A DNA stretch of 64,000 nt from Pseudomonadota bacterium (GCA_018242185.1 JAFECK010000001.1:62001-126000), one strand, 5' to 3'; positions 36,601 through 47,300 are shown, numbered from the stretch's first letter. Made by a program: numbers and translations. The notes: generated by a model from the letters alone, not told the origin.

Positions 36601-39600
36601 AGGTGGAAATATCTATATAGTCATTGGTAAGAGCAAAAAACGCTGCATGCATGGCAATAACGATGGTTTTACCCCACCCGGTTTGCATTTGGTGAAAGAT
36701 ATTTGTATCTGGATTGTCCAGATCTGTGCTCATCATTAAGCTTAAGGTTTGCGCGGGTCTAGGGAACTTACCGCTTGATCTATCCATCGCTGCACAAATC
36801 GCTGCAATTATGCCTCTACGTCCTCTGTCTTTATCTGCTTTAGTAGCGCCGGTTTGGTATAATTTTTTGTATTGCTGCAGCAGCATCTGGAATTCGTAGT
36901 CTGATATAGACTCGATATTCTTTGTGTTGCCTGCAATAATATCACTGCCTCTATCGCCAGCACCAATAGTCATAATCGCTTGGTAATCAAACTCCCACTT
37001 CTTAGTTTCTGTTAGAGTCAGTTGCCTTCCCAGAGGGTTATCTTGCAGATATAAGTATTGCGATAACTCCGTGCGCAAGGCGCTTGCCACCTGATCATCA
37101 TACTTAAATTTGGTTATGTCTCTTGTATATAGCTTGATAAGATGGCTTTTTAGTTTTTCATTTATATCAGGTTGATTTTCTACAAGCCCTCGTAATAAGG
37201 CAGACATCTCATCCGCAGAGAGAGTGGTACAGCCTGGCATAGTTAACAGAGGTTGAAGGTTAGTAATCTGTTCCTTTGGTAATTTTAGTAGCAGAGCCAA
37301 ACATCTATCTACATTATCACTAATGGCTGCAACCTGGCGTACCTTAAGCTCTTCAAAGGTTTCATTGCCTGCCTTAGTAAGTACTGGTGCTATCAACCGC
37401 TGCCCTCCACGCCATTTGCCAGTAACTTCGTCCAACTTCTGATTGAATTTATTGCGCAGGATATGGTTAAGGCTCTCTAAAATCACCTGTTGCTGAGACT
37501 GAGGTGTTATGGCTATGCTTTTCATGATACGCCACAAGGCTTGTGGTCCTTCTACCTTGCCAATTTGGTGATCTAAGGCATATACAATGCTCAAAATCAG
37601 ATCTGGAGACTGCTGGATCTGCTGCACAAATGTACGTAAAGCATTTATGTCGCCAGCTTTCCTTGTGATGTTCTTGCCACTTTTGGAAGCCTCATCTATT
37701 GTGCTCCAAGCAGCAGTATAGCGCATCAGTAGCATGTGGTCCTTGCGCTTACATATATTGCTTAAAGCCCGCATGCATTGAGCAACCAGTTCTGGTTCGT
37801 CCTTAGCTATTATATTATTATCTTGCTCATAATAACGTTTTGGGTCACGTAGTTGGCATAAGTTTAGCGCCGTCTGCCAAACATCGTTGAAGTTGTATCC
37901 AGGGATCTCCTGGGCAAATGCCGCAAAGCTCAAGGACTGTTCTAATAGAATTAGAAAGTCTTGCTGATATTTAGCTAGGAATTTACCATCATATGGCTCC
38001 ATGCTCCACAGAGGTATGCTGCTTGACATGCGCTCCAAGAACGCCTTCGGCGTCATCCTTTTCTCTACCTTAGTGAATTTCTCATGTTCCTCCAGTGCGC
38101 GTACATACTGGCTCAGCAATTGCGATACGAGGTCTCTTTTCTCTAGTTGTTCCCCTTCCAGCTGAACGCTGCTCGGTTTTTTTGAGTTTGGCGAATATGC
38201 CTCGATTATCTTGCTAAACATGGCCATTTTACGCGGAGTAACATGTACCCCTAGCTGCAGCAAGTTACTCATCTTATCCTGGGCTGAGCGGACTAATTGC
38301 CTATAATCGCCATTCCTCAGCACTATAGGGTACGATAAGCGCTTGCTATAAGACTCTTTAATATCGTAATATAGGCGGTTTATAGCGCTTTCTACCATAT
38401 TATAAGAGATCTGAGTAGCCTTGTAATCCGATATGCGAATCTTAGAGATAATTTCTCTACATATGCCCTTAATCGTCTGTTCTGCAATTGAGTTTAACAC
38501 TTGTGTGCGCGCTTCTCCCGGTAATAGTGCGACATAATCATTTAGCTGAGCTTGTAGTCCATAGAGAATGTTCGGTAGTGCCTTCAGGCAATCTACTAAG
38601 GTGCCTGACGGAAGGGGTATTGAGATATGCTCATCTGGGATACTGCTGTAAGCGGTTATCAGCATGTCTTTCACTTTATCTTGCTCAGCGCTATACTTTA
38701 CCCAGCCATCAAAAGCAGCCTTACAAATAGTGCGGATTGATAATTGAGGTTGCGCTGAACTATCTAGCTGCACCATTGGTGAGTATTTGCTAACCATATC
38801 CTGGAGCAGCTCAGCATCTGCTTTACGCCTAGTTTTAAGCTCTGCCATATCTTCTCTGTCTACTATATGGGATAAAATCTCATAAACGATCGAAGTAATA
38901 TCTCCTTCAATCAAGCTAGGGTCGTTATTAGCTATAATCTCTTTATCTTGTACCCATGGCTGAAGGAAGCCGGCAAATAAGCGTTTCCAATAGTCTAGTA
39001 TAAGATCTACATATTTTTCATGCAGATCTTCTGGAATGGCGACTTCTTGCTGCACACTAGAGCTGTTAATTTGCACTCGGCTGTTGCGCACTATATCTTT
39101 TGCCGCATACTTGAGCAGCCGCTCGCCAAACATACTGCGCTCGTTGATGGTCAGTTTGAGGTTGGTGCAAATTTCCTCAAAATCTCGCTGGACGCTAACA
39201 AATAGGTGCTCTTGCTTTACCCAATCTTCTTTATCTTGCTTAGATTTAGCCGATCTGCTTGCCCACCATGCGGCGAACTCTACCCCATTGATGGTCATGC
39301 CACCATCAGCTTCCAAGAGGTGCTTAATGGACAAAGTAGGTGCCTTTGTCAATAGCGGCTGCACTAATGGTGAAAGGGCATTTAAGTTTGTCGCAGCTTC
39401 TTCATAGGTATTGGCTTTGGCAAGCGCTTCTTTCAGCTGCGTGTAATCCAACAGCTGGAATTTGTTTTGCTCATGATGCCAGTTGATCGTATCCAACCAC
39501 TGGTTGAGATAACGCATCTTGGTTAACGGGATTTCGCTATCTTTGTTTAGATCTTTTGTGTAGGGAGCATTTTTGCTGATCGCCCATAGAGCCATATATT

Positions 39601-42600
39601 CAGGATAATGGAAATGGCCTATCTTACGGTTTATCACGCCCTGGCTCACCGTAGCTTTTGCAATATCAGCTAGATTAACAGGAGGCTTTTGCTCCTGCCT
39701 TGCACAAGCATTATATATATTGAAGTAGCGGGCAATGTGTGGATCAAAGTAGCGGTTTTGATAGCCTAATTGTCCTGCATCTGGTGGCGCCACGAATGCT
39801 AAGAGGCTGCGGTTTTTAGTGTCAGCCCTGGTTTCTGGGCTGATGCTGCTGTGTTCAAAAGAAAAATAGATAATTTGATAATCATATCTTCCGTGTCCAG
39901 CTAGCTTGGCAAGAATAGTCTCAGGACCTGAATCGTGGATACTTCTATCAGCAACATGTATTTGAGCAATGTCTTCATTATAAAGCTCATACTCTAACAT
40001 AGACAAATAAATAGCTTTGTTTAAGTCGTGGCCTCCTGATTCTCTTGCAATATCGTTGAATAATGAATAGTTTCGACAGGCGCGCTCAACTGCTACATCA
40101 TTACTGCTCATGGTATGTAATAGTTTATTAAACTCGCTTAAATCTGCAGCATCATGGTTGCGGTATAAGTCATCACAATAATTCATAAACAACCGCTCCA
40201 TTTGGTTAAGTGGTGTCCATGTATCCCAAGATTCTACAGTCTTAATCGACGCGTTAGATTTGGATATCTTCATCGCTTCTTCATTTTGCAAAACATTAGC
40301 TATGGCCATGACCTGCCAGTATACGTTTCGTAAACTGCGGAATTGTTCAGCTTTTTTCCGCGGATCAATAATATAATTGTAGAGTTTATATTTTTTGCCC
40401 ATGCTTCTGGCCAAAGCGCGCCATCGAACGGCGGTGGTGCCAGAATTAATATCTGTGCGATATCCTCCTGAATCGGTGTAACGCTTGTTGCCAGTTCTAA
40501 TGCACATTTCCGGGGTTATGATACCATATTGAGGAGCGCTATCATCCATTCCATTGCGTTCCACCGCTTCAATAGCCCAAGGAGCTGCTTTAGGGTCGAG
40601 CGAAATGCACAGAGGATAACTAGGTTTTTTGAAGTCATCCGGGAATTTCAGATGCCTATTAACTGGCGCATTACCATTGCTTCCTGGCAGCACTATCTTA
40701 AACTTTTCAAACGCTTCCTTTGCTTCCTTGGTGATATTCAGCGATTCTAGCTGTAGTTTGAGAATTTCAGGGCCATGCTGTGCAGCGTTAGCGAGCACGC
40801 GCCAGAACCTGTATAGATCAGTCTGGACCACGCCGCTGATCCCGTCTATCGCCCACACTCTTTGCCCACTTGCATTTATGGTAGTCGCACGCTCTAGCAA
40901 AATCTGCCACATCTGGCGTTTGTCGCTTGGATTATCTAGATTGATCATCTTATCAAATGACTCAAAGAAGTGCTCCGACGTCTTATAGATAGTGGCAAAA
41001 TCGCTGTTGCCGTCTTTCGCTGACGCATTAAGCAGAGCTTCAAGGAATTGATGTTTGCAATAGGTAATGCTGCCTTTTTTCGCTGCTGCTCCGCTGGCGG
41101 TAATAAGCTTGCGCAGGTATCCCAGACCTTGGCTTTCCACGAGATAACTCCAGTCGTCTAAGGTTTGATCTTTAGTGATCGCCCCCATGACCGCTTCATA
41201 CATACTAGGTGATTGTTGTGCTATTAAAACTAAATGCTTTACTAAAGATGATACCGCTTGTGGGCCGTAAGAGGCTAGGATAGAGGCTATTTTATACGGC
41301 TCATCGCACAGGGAGTTTAGTGTATCACGACAATGGCGTAAATCTGGCTGCATGTCAATAACGCAATCCGATAGGCTTTTAGCGGGCTTGGTGCCATTGT
41401 TTAGGCCCATATAGTATGCTAGTTCTTGCGGATAGCCATCTAACTTTGGTGTGTTATTGGTGTGTGGATAGATGCTTTGCAAAGCACGTAATCCTTGGCT
41501 ATAGCGATTTTTCAGAGGGTTGATAACGAAAGGTGAGTTATGAGAACGGAATTCAATATACTGTGGGCTCCAATCAATGGCAAATATATCCAACGAATCT
41601 CTGCTGTCGGCGTAATTGTCATACCCTGGATCGCCTTTGTGTAAGCGCTTGCTTGAACAGAAAAAACCATCTGGTAAATTGGAATAATCTATACCCCCAG
41701 CGAATAAATGCGGATTTTGCTGCATCACACGCAGCGCAGCCTTGGTGATGTGCCAACCTCTCTGCTGTTCCTGTATTGTATGCCTATATTTCTGCGGGAA
41801 ATTGATTGGGGAATTTTTAGAACAGAAATATGTGATGTTAATTTTTGGATGCTTAGGGTTTTTAGTGTTCAACTCCATATGGCTCGGCATGATGATGGAT
41901 AGTTTAGATAAAACACTTAAATCAGCTGCAAAATCCTTATCTACTTTAGTGTGGTGCAGCTTAGTAGTATTATGATAAATGCCAAGTAAGTCACTAAAAC
42001 TCACAAACTCTGATTGGGGAACGCGGTGCTGCGGCTTTTGGTTCCAGAGTTCTGGCTGATATTCAACTTGCATTTGCATGTTGATTTGTGCCTGTACTGA
42101 AACATTAACTGCAACTGCAGCCTGCACTGTGCTTTGCACCTGTGCTTGAATGTTGACGGTATACTCTAACTGTGGCTTCTTAATTTCATCTATGGCAATG
42201 CCGAGGACCTCTTGATGCACCCTTGTTTGTCGACCCTCTAGTGGATCGGGCAATTCCAATATTTCCTCCTCAGCCTCCTCTTTTGAGATATCAAGTTCTT
42301 TTTCAGTAGGTAGTTCGGGATTTTGCCAATCATGCAGGCCTATTACGCGGTCTGGTATAGCCTGTATTAGTTTGGACTTATGGCAGATGGTAACCATCAT
42401 GGAGTCTGGCTTATAGTCGCTAATCTTTTGCTCCATAACCTTGGCTTGCTCTGCAAGATATTGTAAGCTGACATGCTTCACCCCTATATTCTGTAGGCGT
42501 GTAAGGTATTTGCCGAGGTTTGGCAATTCTTCTAGCGGTACGTCAGCACTGGGAGGGTGACTATTTTGCGGGGATAAGTTGAAATTTAGCCATTCAGGTG

Positions 42601-42880
42601 CCAAGCCATAATTAGCTTTGGCAAATTTCTCAATGCCACTGATAAATTTTTCTAGATCCTCTTCTAGCTTCTGTAGTGTTTGGCTTTTATCAGCCCCCGC
42701 AACTATGCCAGAGAAAGCTATATGAAGTGGTTCACCTAAGTGGCCATAATTCATCAAATGCTTCCATAGCATTTTTTCAACGGGTAAATCATAATTGAGT
42801 TTGCTAAGCACCTCGACCTTGGTGTTAGGGCCCACCAGGATGTTATTTGCTATATAATCTAGCCTAGGCTTGCCTTTCAT
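33695..42880 (-). CDS. Giant 3061-residue protein with SecA-type motor and membrane C-terminus
   Basis: An uninterrupted 9.2-kb gene with GGAG eight bases before the ATG. Residues about 240-272 are an alternating Val/Ala/Gln stretch; the rest of the first 2000 residues is helical and unrecognised. A SecA-like two-lobe ATPase follows: Walker A MQTGWGKT (2065-2072), STSSYELAARDAA and HYGASNDLILFD matching SecA motif positions, Walker B DEMD (2168-2171), GSSATVG (2418-2424, like SecA MTGTA), ISHPAHRAMPKRP, motif V GSMDRGTDV (2607-2615) and motif VI GAGRTWGR (2641-2648). The preprotein-binding tail and zinc finger of true SecA are not seen; the C-terminus (from about 2870) has four or five membrane segments. 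This is not the housekeeping secA. It may be a translocation or remodelling motor, possibly host-directed; function unknown. Confidence 0.85.
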   Translation of the reverse strand: MKGKPRLDYIANNILVGPNTKVEVLSKLNYDLPVEKMLWKHLMNYGHLGEPLHIAFSGIVAGADKSQTLQKLEEDLEKFISGIEKFAKANYGLAPEWLNFNLSPQNSHPPSADVPLEELPNLGKYLTRLQNIGVKHVSLQYLAEQAKVMEQKISDYKPDSMMVTICHKSKLIQAIPDRVIGLHDWQNPELPTEKELDISKEEAEEEILELPDPLEGRQTRVHQEVLGIAIDEIKKPQLEYTVNIQAQVQSTVQAAVAVNVSVQAQINMQMQVEYQPELWNQKPQHRVPQSEFVSFSDLLGIYHNTTKLHHTKVDKDFAADLSVLSKLSIIMPSHMELNTKNPKHPKINITYFCSKNSPINFPQKYRHTIQEQQRGWHITKAALRVMQQNPHLFAGGIDYSNLPDGFFCSSKRLHKGDPGYDNYADSRDSLDIFAIDWSPQYIEFRSHNSPFVINPLKNRYSQGLRALQSIYPHTNNTPKLDGYPQELAYYMGLNNGTKPAKSLSDCVIDMQPDLRHCRDTLNSLCDEPYKIASILASYGPQAVSSLVKHLVLIAQQSPSMYEAVMGAITKDQTLDDWSYLVESQGLGYLRKLITASGAAAKKGSITYCKHQFLEALLNASAKDGNSDFATIYKTSEHFFESFDKMINLDNPSDKRQMWQILLERATTINASGQRVWAIDGISGVVQTDLYRFWRVLANAAQHGPEILKLQLESLNITKEAKEAFEKFKIVLPGSNGNAPVNRHLKFPDDFKKPSYPLCISLDPKAAPWAIEAVERNGMDDSAPQYGIITPEMCIRTGNKRYTDSGGYRTDINSGTTAVRWRALARSMGKKYKLYNYIIDPRKKAEQFRSLRNVYWQVMAIANVLQNEEAMKISKSNASIKTVESWDTWTPLNQMERLFMNYCDDLYRNHDAADLSEFNKLLHTMSSNDVAVERACRNYSLFNDIARESGGHDLNKAIYLSMLEYELYNEDIAQIHVADRSIHDSGPETILAKLAGHGRYDYQIIYFSFEHSSISPETRADTKNRSLLAFVAPPDAGQLGYQNRYFDPHIARYFNIYNACARQEQKPPVNLADIAKATVSQGVINRKIGHFHYPEYMALWAISKNAPYTKDLNKDSEIPLTKMRYLNQWLDTINWHHEQNKFQLLDYTQLKEALAKANTYEEAATNLNALSPLVQPLLTKAPTLSIKHLLEADGGMTINGVEFAAWWASRSAKSKQDKEDWVKQEHLFVSVQRDFEEICTNLKLTINERSMFGERLLKYAAKDIVRNSRVQINSSSVQQEVAIPEDLHEKYVDLILDYWKRLFAGFLQPWVQDKEIIANNDPSLIEGDITSIVYEILSHIVDREDMAELKTRRKADAELLQDMVSKYSPMVQLDSSAQPQLSIRTICKAAFDGWVKYSAEQDKVKDMLITAYSSIPDEHISIPLPSGTLVDCLKALPNILYGLQAQLNDYVALLPGEARTQVLNSIAEQTIKGICREIISKIRISDYKATQISYNMVESAINRLYYDIKESYSKRLSYPIVLRNGDYRQLVRSAQDKMSNLLQLGVHVTPRKMAMFSKIIEAYSPNSKKPSSVQLEGEQLEKRDLVSQLLSQYVRALEEHEKFTKVEKRMTPKAFLERMSSSIPLWSMEPYDGKFLAKYQQDFLILLEQSLSFAAFAQEIPGYNFNDVWQTALNLCQLRDPKRYYEQDNNIIAKDEPELVAQCMRALSNICKRKDHMLLMRYTAAWSTIDEASKSGKNITRKAGDINALRTFVQQIQQSPDLILSIVYALDHQIGKVEGPQALWRIMKSIAITPQSQQQVILESLNHILRNKFNQKLDEVTGKWRGGQRLIAPVLTKAGNETFEELKVRQVAAISDNVDRCLALLLKLPKEQITNLQPLLTMPGCTTLSADEMSALLRGLVENQPDINEKLKSHLIKLYTRDITKFKYDDQVASALRTELSQYLYLQDNPLGRQLTLTETKKWEFDYQAIMTIGAGDRGSDIIAGNTKNIESISDYEFQMLLQQYKKLYQTGATKADKDRGRRGIIAAICAAMDRSSGKFPRPAQTLSLMMSTDLDNPDTNIFHQMQTGWGKTIVIAMHAAFFALTNDYIDISTSSYELAARDAASMHNFYARLGLQCALNPVTPLGTTTEEYKAAQVHYGASNDLILFDLNQRQQGRDLPTDRILLADEMDQALHSPIKSRLAQPMAMKSRYSQSWEQLLEYITDFVDVGQENGSTANKLYNYGDKNAVAKKGDHANLLAYLEKILLAQRELANKAKKERKPGWRKLFYEYDILQDIFNLAESLSDETIATLLTAAHNSRKTSQEWHAGEHYYSVPERQLRFINGIPQMVLAYRLVPIVNHQFNKNSRNTTFSRGMQPFLHVRFNRHERELKNARQTSNPKYYIVEGLNETVAIDSPQERLFGYGPKLKTFGYKRVIGSSATVGNYAEKSELQQEQKMVIISHPAHRAMPKRPLLEELKLLQGRSNSHATFNKFLLLADSVDDQVDLVIKLALTQREQDRPAKSKLLLCDDEAQIDEVYQKLEQRIANDPQLQQLFHGIQTYAKGPVKDYDPSTGKMVSVDEERYKVLSQTLKSKSLKNRDNKEKSLHAKVVKQASIRGVVTIGAIGSMDRGTDVIKSGDNDLDTIILGCRNLTPSDVVQGAGRTWGRFENGSAGAIPTKAQVALELKTHGFDIAESAINTDHFFKLLELNANKHKNSRDRDSRYYKVWHRLQHHTHELMSVSTPALQEKIATVNVSLNEKLSNKWPAWAEGDADYTKHHGSFERYADQEWDLLVKAAMSKVVLNTSEEEVINCKLQELSQLDTEYEQARQAKNIQSPPVEFLAQPNGLSISKVITAPYFANNYIINKLGGNLLHYASGKHISYRTGAQISNRFFYFSVTATLLLFTPYLISLTSCTYLSTISANGVLQELAAQIPGPLTNPLLGAFDYNKLLFMGVIGAIIGGFIGSLTQSSSEENIQGQLRSWGYYTAPLLSSVGSGAIAGLMHGVQQYLLQYGLETIIAKYCASSVLDTPEVALSILILSHIISAALSTAEYSCAQSALNWVADRHTQYNIDIPEYLK

Positions 42881-43153
42881 TAAGAGATCTCCGTTTATGT
42901 ATCGCTATGGTATTGATCGTGCATTTTATCACAAATCCACGTAAAATACCAGCAACTTGGCATAATCTATGCAGCGGTTCATTTTACGCATAATATGCTT
43001 AACAAATGATGAATGCTAGAAGGGCATGGTGTGCAATCAGACAGGCCAGTCGCAGCTTGCTAGACGCGAAGTATTTATAGTCCGGCCCCCATGTGCTACA
43101 TCACAGAACAAAAGCTACCAAGGTCATCGCCGTCGAGATAATCAATTTCTACA

Positions 43154-43555
43154 TCAGTAAGTATTAAAACGCCGCTGACACTCTTCCGAGTATAAGCCAA
43201 AATGTTGACTTGGTATGCCATTAAACTTTCTCAAATGTCTCTTTGCCTGATTCCAAAAATTTTCAATCCCATTTATATGGTTCCTTTTATCGGCAAATAG
43301 CTTGCTGTGGTTAATCCTAAAGTGCTGAAATCCAGATGTATCAAACGTATTATAACTACGAAATGAGTCGGTATAAACGACACTATCTGGAATGACCTTC
43401 TCCTTAATAATAGGGATCAGCGTATTAGATTTAGCAATCCTTGCTTATCTAGTACAGACCCTTATCTTTAGCGTTCTCGGCCAACAATGCCAAAGCATAT
43501 AGTTGATTCACACAATTTGTAGAACATATGTAGAACACGCCGGTATCCCCTCTCA
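43154..43555 (-). pseudogene. IS1595-type (ISXO2/IS1016-like) transposase remnant
   Basis: A clean frame from about 43441 to the stop at 43154-43156 reads IPIIKEKVIPDSVVYTDS, then HFRINHSKLFADKRNHINGI, ENFWNQAKRHLRKFNG and a Cys-containing end. It matches the C-terminal half of IS1595-family transposases, with the second catalytic Asp (YTD) and the Glu in NGIENFW. Upstream of 43441 the matching pieces (RGYRRVLHMFYKLCE, CFGIVGRER) are in other frames with stops, and the N-terminal catalytic Asp region is missing. The element is therefore dead. Terminal repeats were not identified. Bases 42881-43153, between it and the giant gene, hold nothing recognised besides that gene's upstream region. Confidence 0.85.
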
Positions 43556-43585
43556 TTTAATAATGCAGATAATCTAGGAAAACCC

Positions 43586-43661
43586 TGGTGGAGCTACGCG
43601 GAATCGAACCGCGGACCTTTTGAATGCCATTCAAACGCTCTACCAACTGAGCTATAACCCC
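43586..43661 (-). tRNA. tRNA-Ala (anticodon GGC)
   Basis: A full 76-base cloverleaf with encoded CCA. The acceptor stem GGGGTTA pairs with TAGCTCC and has the alanine identity pair G3-U70. The D-arm is AGCTCAGTTGGTAGAGC, the anticodon loop ATGGCAT sits on a TTTGA/TCAAA stem, and the T-arm is CGCGGTTCGATTCCGCG. It lies between the transposase remnant and a small membrane protein gene. Confidence 0.97.
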
Positions 43662-43816
43662 ATAACCAATGCATCATCTAGGCTGATCCTAAAACCCAGA
43701 AATTAGGTGGTATGGACACCACTTAGGCCTTGATTATAGCTAAAAAAGAGCGCGAAGCAAGCGGGGTGAGCTAACTATTTGCTCTTCCCAGCCTTTGAGC
43801 AGCTTTAATATGGTGT

Positions 43817-44287
43817 TTAGCTCTGTGCAGTTTGTTCTGCAGATTTTGCAATGCCCATACCCTTGCTTATCAAAATGCAGCCAAGCACGATACCCGCCAC
43901 CATGAAGCCAAAGTTTGATAAGTGTACATAAGGAGGTTCCAGCGAGCCGTTAGTAGCTAAGATAAGTCTGCCGCTCAAGGTTTCCCCTAGCATTGCATCT
44001 GGTATCATAAAATTACCCGCGATCCAGGTGCCGAACATACCCAGGGCACAACCAACACCTAATACGCCTGGCACTGTAGGGTTTTGCTTTTTGTACATCA
44101 TCAACACAGTGATAATCGCACACACTACTGTTAAAACTGGCAATTGAGTCGCGCAGCGTGTTAACAAATCATCATTGGCATAATGTATACCAAGGAAGCT
44201 ACTGGAAAGGCTGGGGGAGAGTCCTGCCGGAATGGCCATGGCGCCAAGTGCAGTCATGCTATTACCGAATACTTTTTTAACTTTCAT
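43817..44287 (-). CDS. Unknown small four-span membrane protein
   Basis: A 156-residue protein with four hydrophobic segments (about residues 10-30, 45-65, 75-95 and 125-145) and short loops. A central non-membrane loop contains MLGETLSGRLILATNGS. No family recognised. AGGAG nine bases before the ATG is its ribosome site. It starts 76 bases after the 1674-residue protein gene on the same strand and may be its membrane partner. Overall style resembles the 213- and 249-residue membrane proteins near 15 kb, without clear identity. Confidence 0.65.
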   Translation of the reverse strand: MKVKKVFGNSMTALGAMAIPAGLSPSLSSSFLGIHYANDDLLTRCATQLPVLTVVCAIITVLMMYKKQNPTVPGVLGVGCALGMFGTWIAGNFMIPDAMLGETLSGRLILATNGSLEPPYVHLSNFGFMVAGIVLGCILISKGMGIAKSAEQTAQS

Positions 44288-44363
44288 AATAAATATCTCC
44301 TAAAAAACTTTAAAACAATGGGCGTATTATGTCACATATTAGCGAATTATGCAAGCTCCCCCT

Positions 44364-47300
44364 TTACCCAAACACATTAAACCCATCATCATAAAGGGCT
44401 AAGAACTCAATTGTTGCTAGAGCCTCCGCCTGTTCTATCTCATTGAGACCGGTCACCCATTTGCGCACCTCTTCTAGCTTATCCAGACGGTGGCGGTCTG
44501 CTATATCAGGAGCTATATTGCGATAAGACGGGTCACCAAACTTATACATCGAATCATAAAGTTGATCAAGCACTCGCCCGGAACTGATAAAATCAGCTTG
44601 AGTGCTGCCATGGCACACATCCTGTTTCAACAGATCCAGAATCCGGTTAAATAGCTGATTGTGCTTACCGCTGGCATCATGCATCATTTGCAAACGTTTA
44701 TGGATAATGTCCATAGTGGATGCACTGCCTGGATACTTATTATTGTGCATTTTACGGTTAACTTCATCTAAAAATAGACGAACTAAATCGTTATCGCGTA
44801 CTACGCGGGAGATAATTGCGGGGTAATTTATATAGGTCTTCACCATATGGTAAAGCGTGGTGTGTGGGTCTGTGAGGCCGTTGTGTACTTTATGATTACC
44901 CCAGAGCTTGATTTTATCAATGCCATCGAAATAGTTAACCATTTCCAGGATATACAATGTCTCGTCTTCTCTGGTAATTTGTCTGATCCAATCGCCGGTA
45001 CCATCTGGCCTTGCCTGAGGCAAGAGCTTGTCACCGATATAATCCATAACGCCCTTGATTACCGGTTGTACCGTGCTGCCATAAAACTGCGCCCCGCCTT
45101 TAGTGTAAGCAGCGAATTTATAGTCTATGGCGTGGATCATGTCATTATACATCAGATATTTAAGGAGGGCACTAGCGCCATTTACCGCCCCATTTAGCGC
45201 AATCATTGACTGTTCTCGGATTATCTGACTGAAAAGCGAAGAGATTGGCACTTCATTGCTAAGCATATTTTGATTGGCTGCCATAGCAGCAACCACGGCT
45301 CTTGCGTATTGGTCAGCATCAAAATACTTAGCGGCACTTTCAAAGAAATTACTGATTTTGTGACCGATATCAAAACGCATAGTCTGCCACCAACGATAAC
45401 GTGCTTCATCCAACATCTCTAGTGGGGTGGGCTGGAGCTTGGCAACCTCCTGCATCATAGTTAACGCTCCTTCCACCCATATAGTCATATCTTTGGCGAG
45501 CTCAGCAGTTTTAGCACGTTTTTCTTCTTCGCTTAAACGGCTTACCGGTACTAGGTTAAATTTTTGGCTATAAGAATCCAACAACCAATCAGCTATATCC
45601 TTGGGGGCTAAAGTTTTGGCGGCTGCACCTATGTAGTGATTGACATCATCCATGGGATTGCCGTGTAAGATGATGTCACGAACCACTGCTATATCAGGGT
45701 CAGACGTGGTTAGCAGGCCAAACTGCTTAGGTAAATTAGCCAAATAAAACGGTTTAACCGGGTGCTCTAGTGGGGTGAGATAGGATGTCAGCAGTTTGCG
45801 ATTATACTCCCACAGGTTTGGTATCTCATAGTGATATAGCACTTTGGCCTGGTTGCGTGTCACCATCTCTATCACTTTTGGTACCATATTCCTCATGTGC
45901 TCCACCATTTTGCATCGCGCTAAAAAATATGAGAGCTTAACCATATGTCGCTCGTCATATTGAATGCGGTTAATGTTGTTCGCTATTTGTTCGTTGATGC
46001 CTAGGTCGATTATGGCGGTATTGCAGGCAATTTCGCCATCAACGCTTTGGCGGTCGTTGAACATAAGCGAATGTACTGATTTAGCTGTATCGCGTCCGGT
46101 GAAGTGGATGAAATAGTAGCTCGTCCAATCCAGCTCAGTCATTATGTCATAATAGCTGTTGGCTGCATTAAGAAAATTACCAGGCAATCGACTTTGATAT
46201 TGTACGAGCATATCGGCAATTTTTTTCAATATTTCTGTAGTCTGCTCAGTTTCGTACAATATGGTTCTGAAGACGTCTAGTGCTGGGGAACGCACAGCAG
46301 TGCAATTGATTACGCTGTTGATCAATTGATACCAAACTTCCATAGGAGCATGGGTAAGGTAGAAAGTTAGCACTTCATCTTCACTGACTTTGCCGCTAAC
46401 CCGCCCTGTGTACCAGGATACCTCATTTGGGATTATGATCACTGGCAGTCTATGTTGTGGATATATCCAGTTGGCCACTCCCTGGCTTAAAACAGTAAGC
46501 CCTGGGATAGCGTCTATTATAGCTGGCGCTGGGTTGGCATAGAGTAGGCGATACATGGGGTGATTGACATTGAGTCCTCGGTTATCAGGGTGCAGAATAT
46601 TTTGGTTTATACCACCGCCTACATCCAGCACGTCATTATCCATGAGAAGTTCATAACTGACTTTGCCTTGGCTTGCGTAATCAGCGATGGCCTGGATAGT
46701 ATCCATGACAATCTTTTTTTTGTGATGTAAATGGACCTGTTGTTCCAAATGTAGGTGGGTAAATAAGTTGCGAAGTTCTGGGATGGCAATATTCATGTGT
46801 TGCACCGGCTTAATAACCTTATCGGTATGTATCTTAATTTTGTCTATATCCAGAGAGTTAGGGTTGATGGACTTAACATCCATAGACCAGGCAACATGCT
46901 TCTTTTTCTCTAATATATCGTGCCATAGAGTGAAGGGATTTGTAAAATCTGAAACATCGCCGATCCAATACGATAAGGTTTGTCCAATAAAATTACCCAC
47001 CCAAACCAAAGGTTGCACAACATAGTTGTCAAAAAGGTGTATAGGTATGTCCAGCAACCTATATAGGGTGTCAGCAACCCCGTGCCAAATGGTGTATGGT
47101 GTATGAGATTGAAACACATAGCCAAATTCGGACTCGGTTTCATTTTCTTCAAACGCAACGGAAAAGATATTGTAGATGGAGCCAGCCAGTAGTTTTAAGG
47201 TGCGTTCATTATGATCCCCATGCTCATCAAATTTCTTTATCATGTCTACCGCCTCTTGTATAAACAGAGGCTGTTTGATCGCTAATTTAGCGGCACTGCT

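Noticed and set aside
33695..42880. Calling the giant protein SecA
   Set aside because: Length, missing C-terminal SecA regions and terminal membrane spans rule out the housekeeping translocase.
43740..43780. Terminator between the small membrane protein gene and tRNA-Ala
   Set aside because: A T-run (CTCTTTTTT on the minus strand) exists but the stem before it is only three or four pairs.
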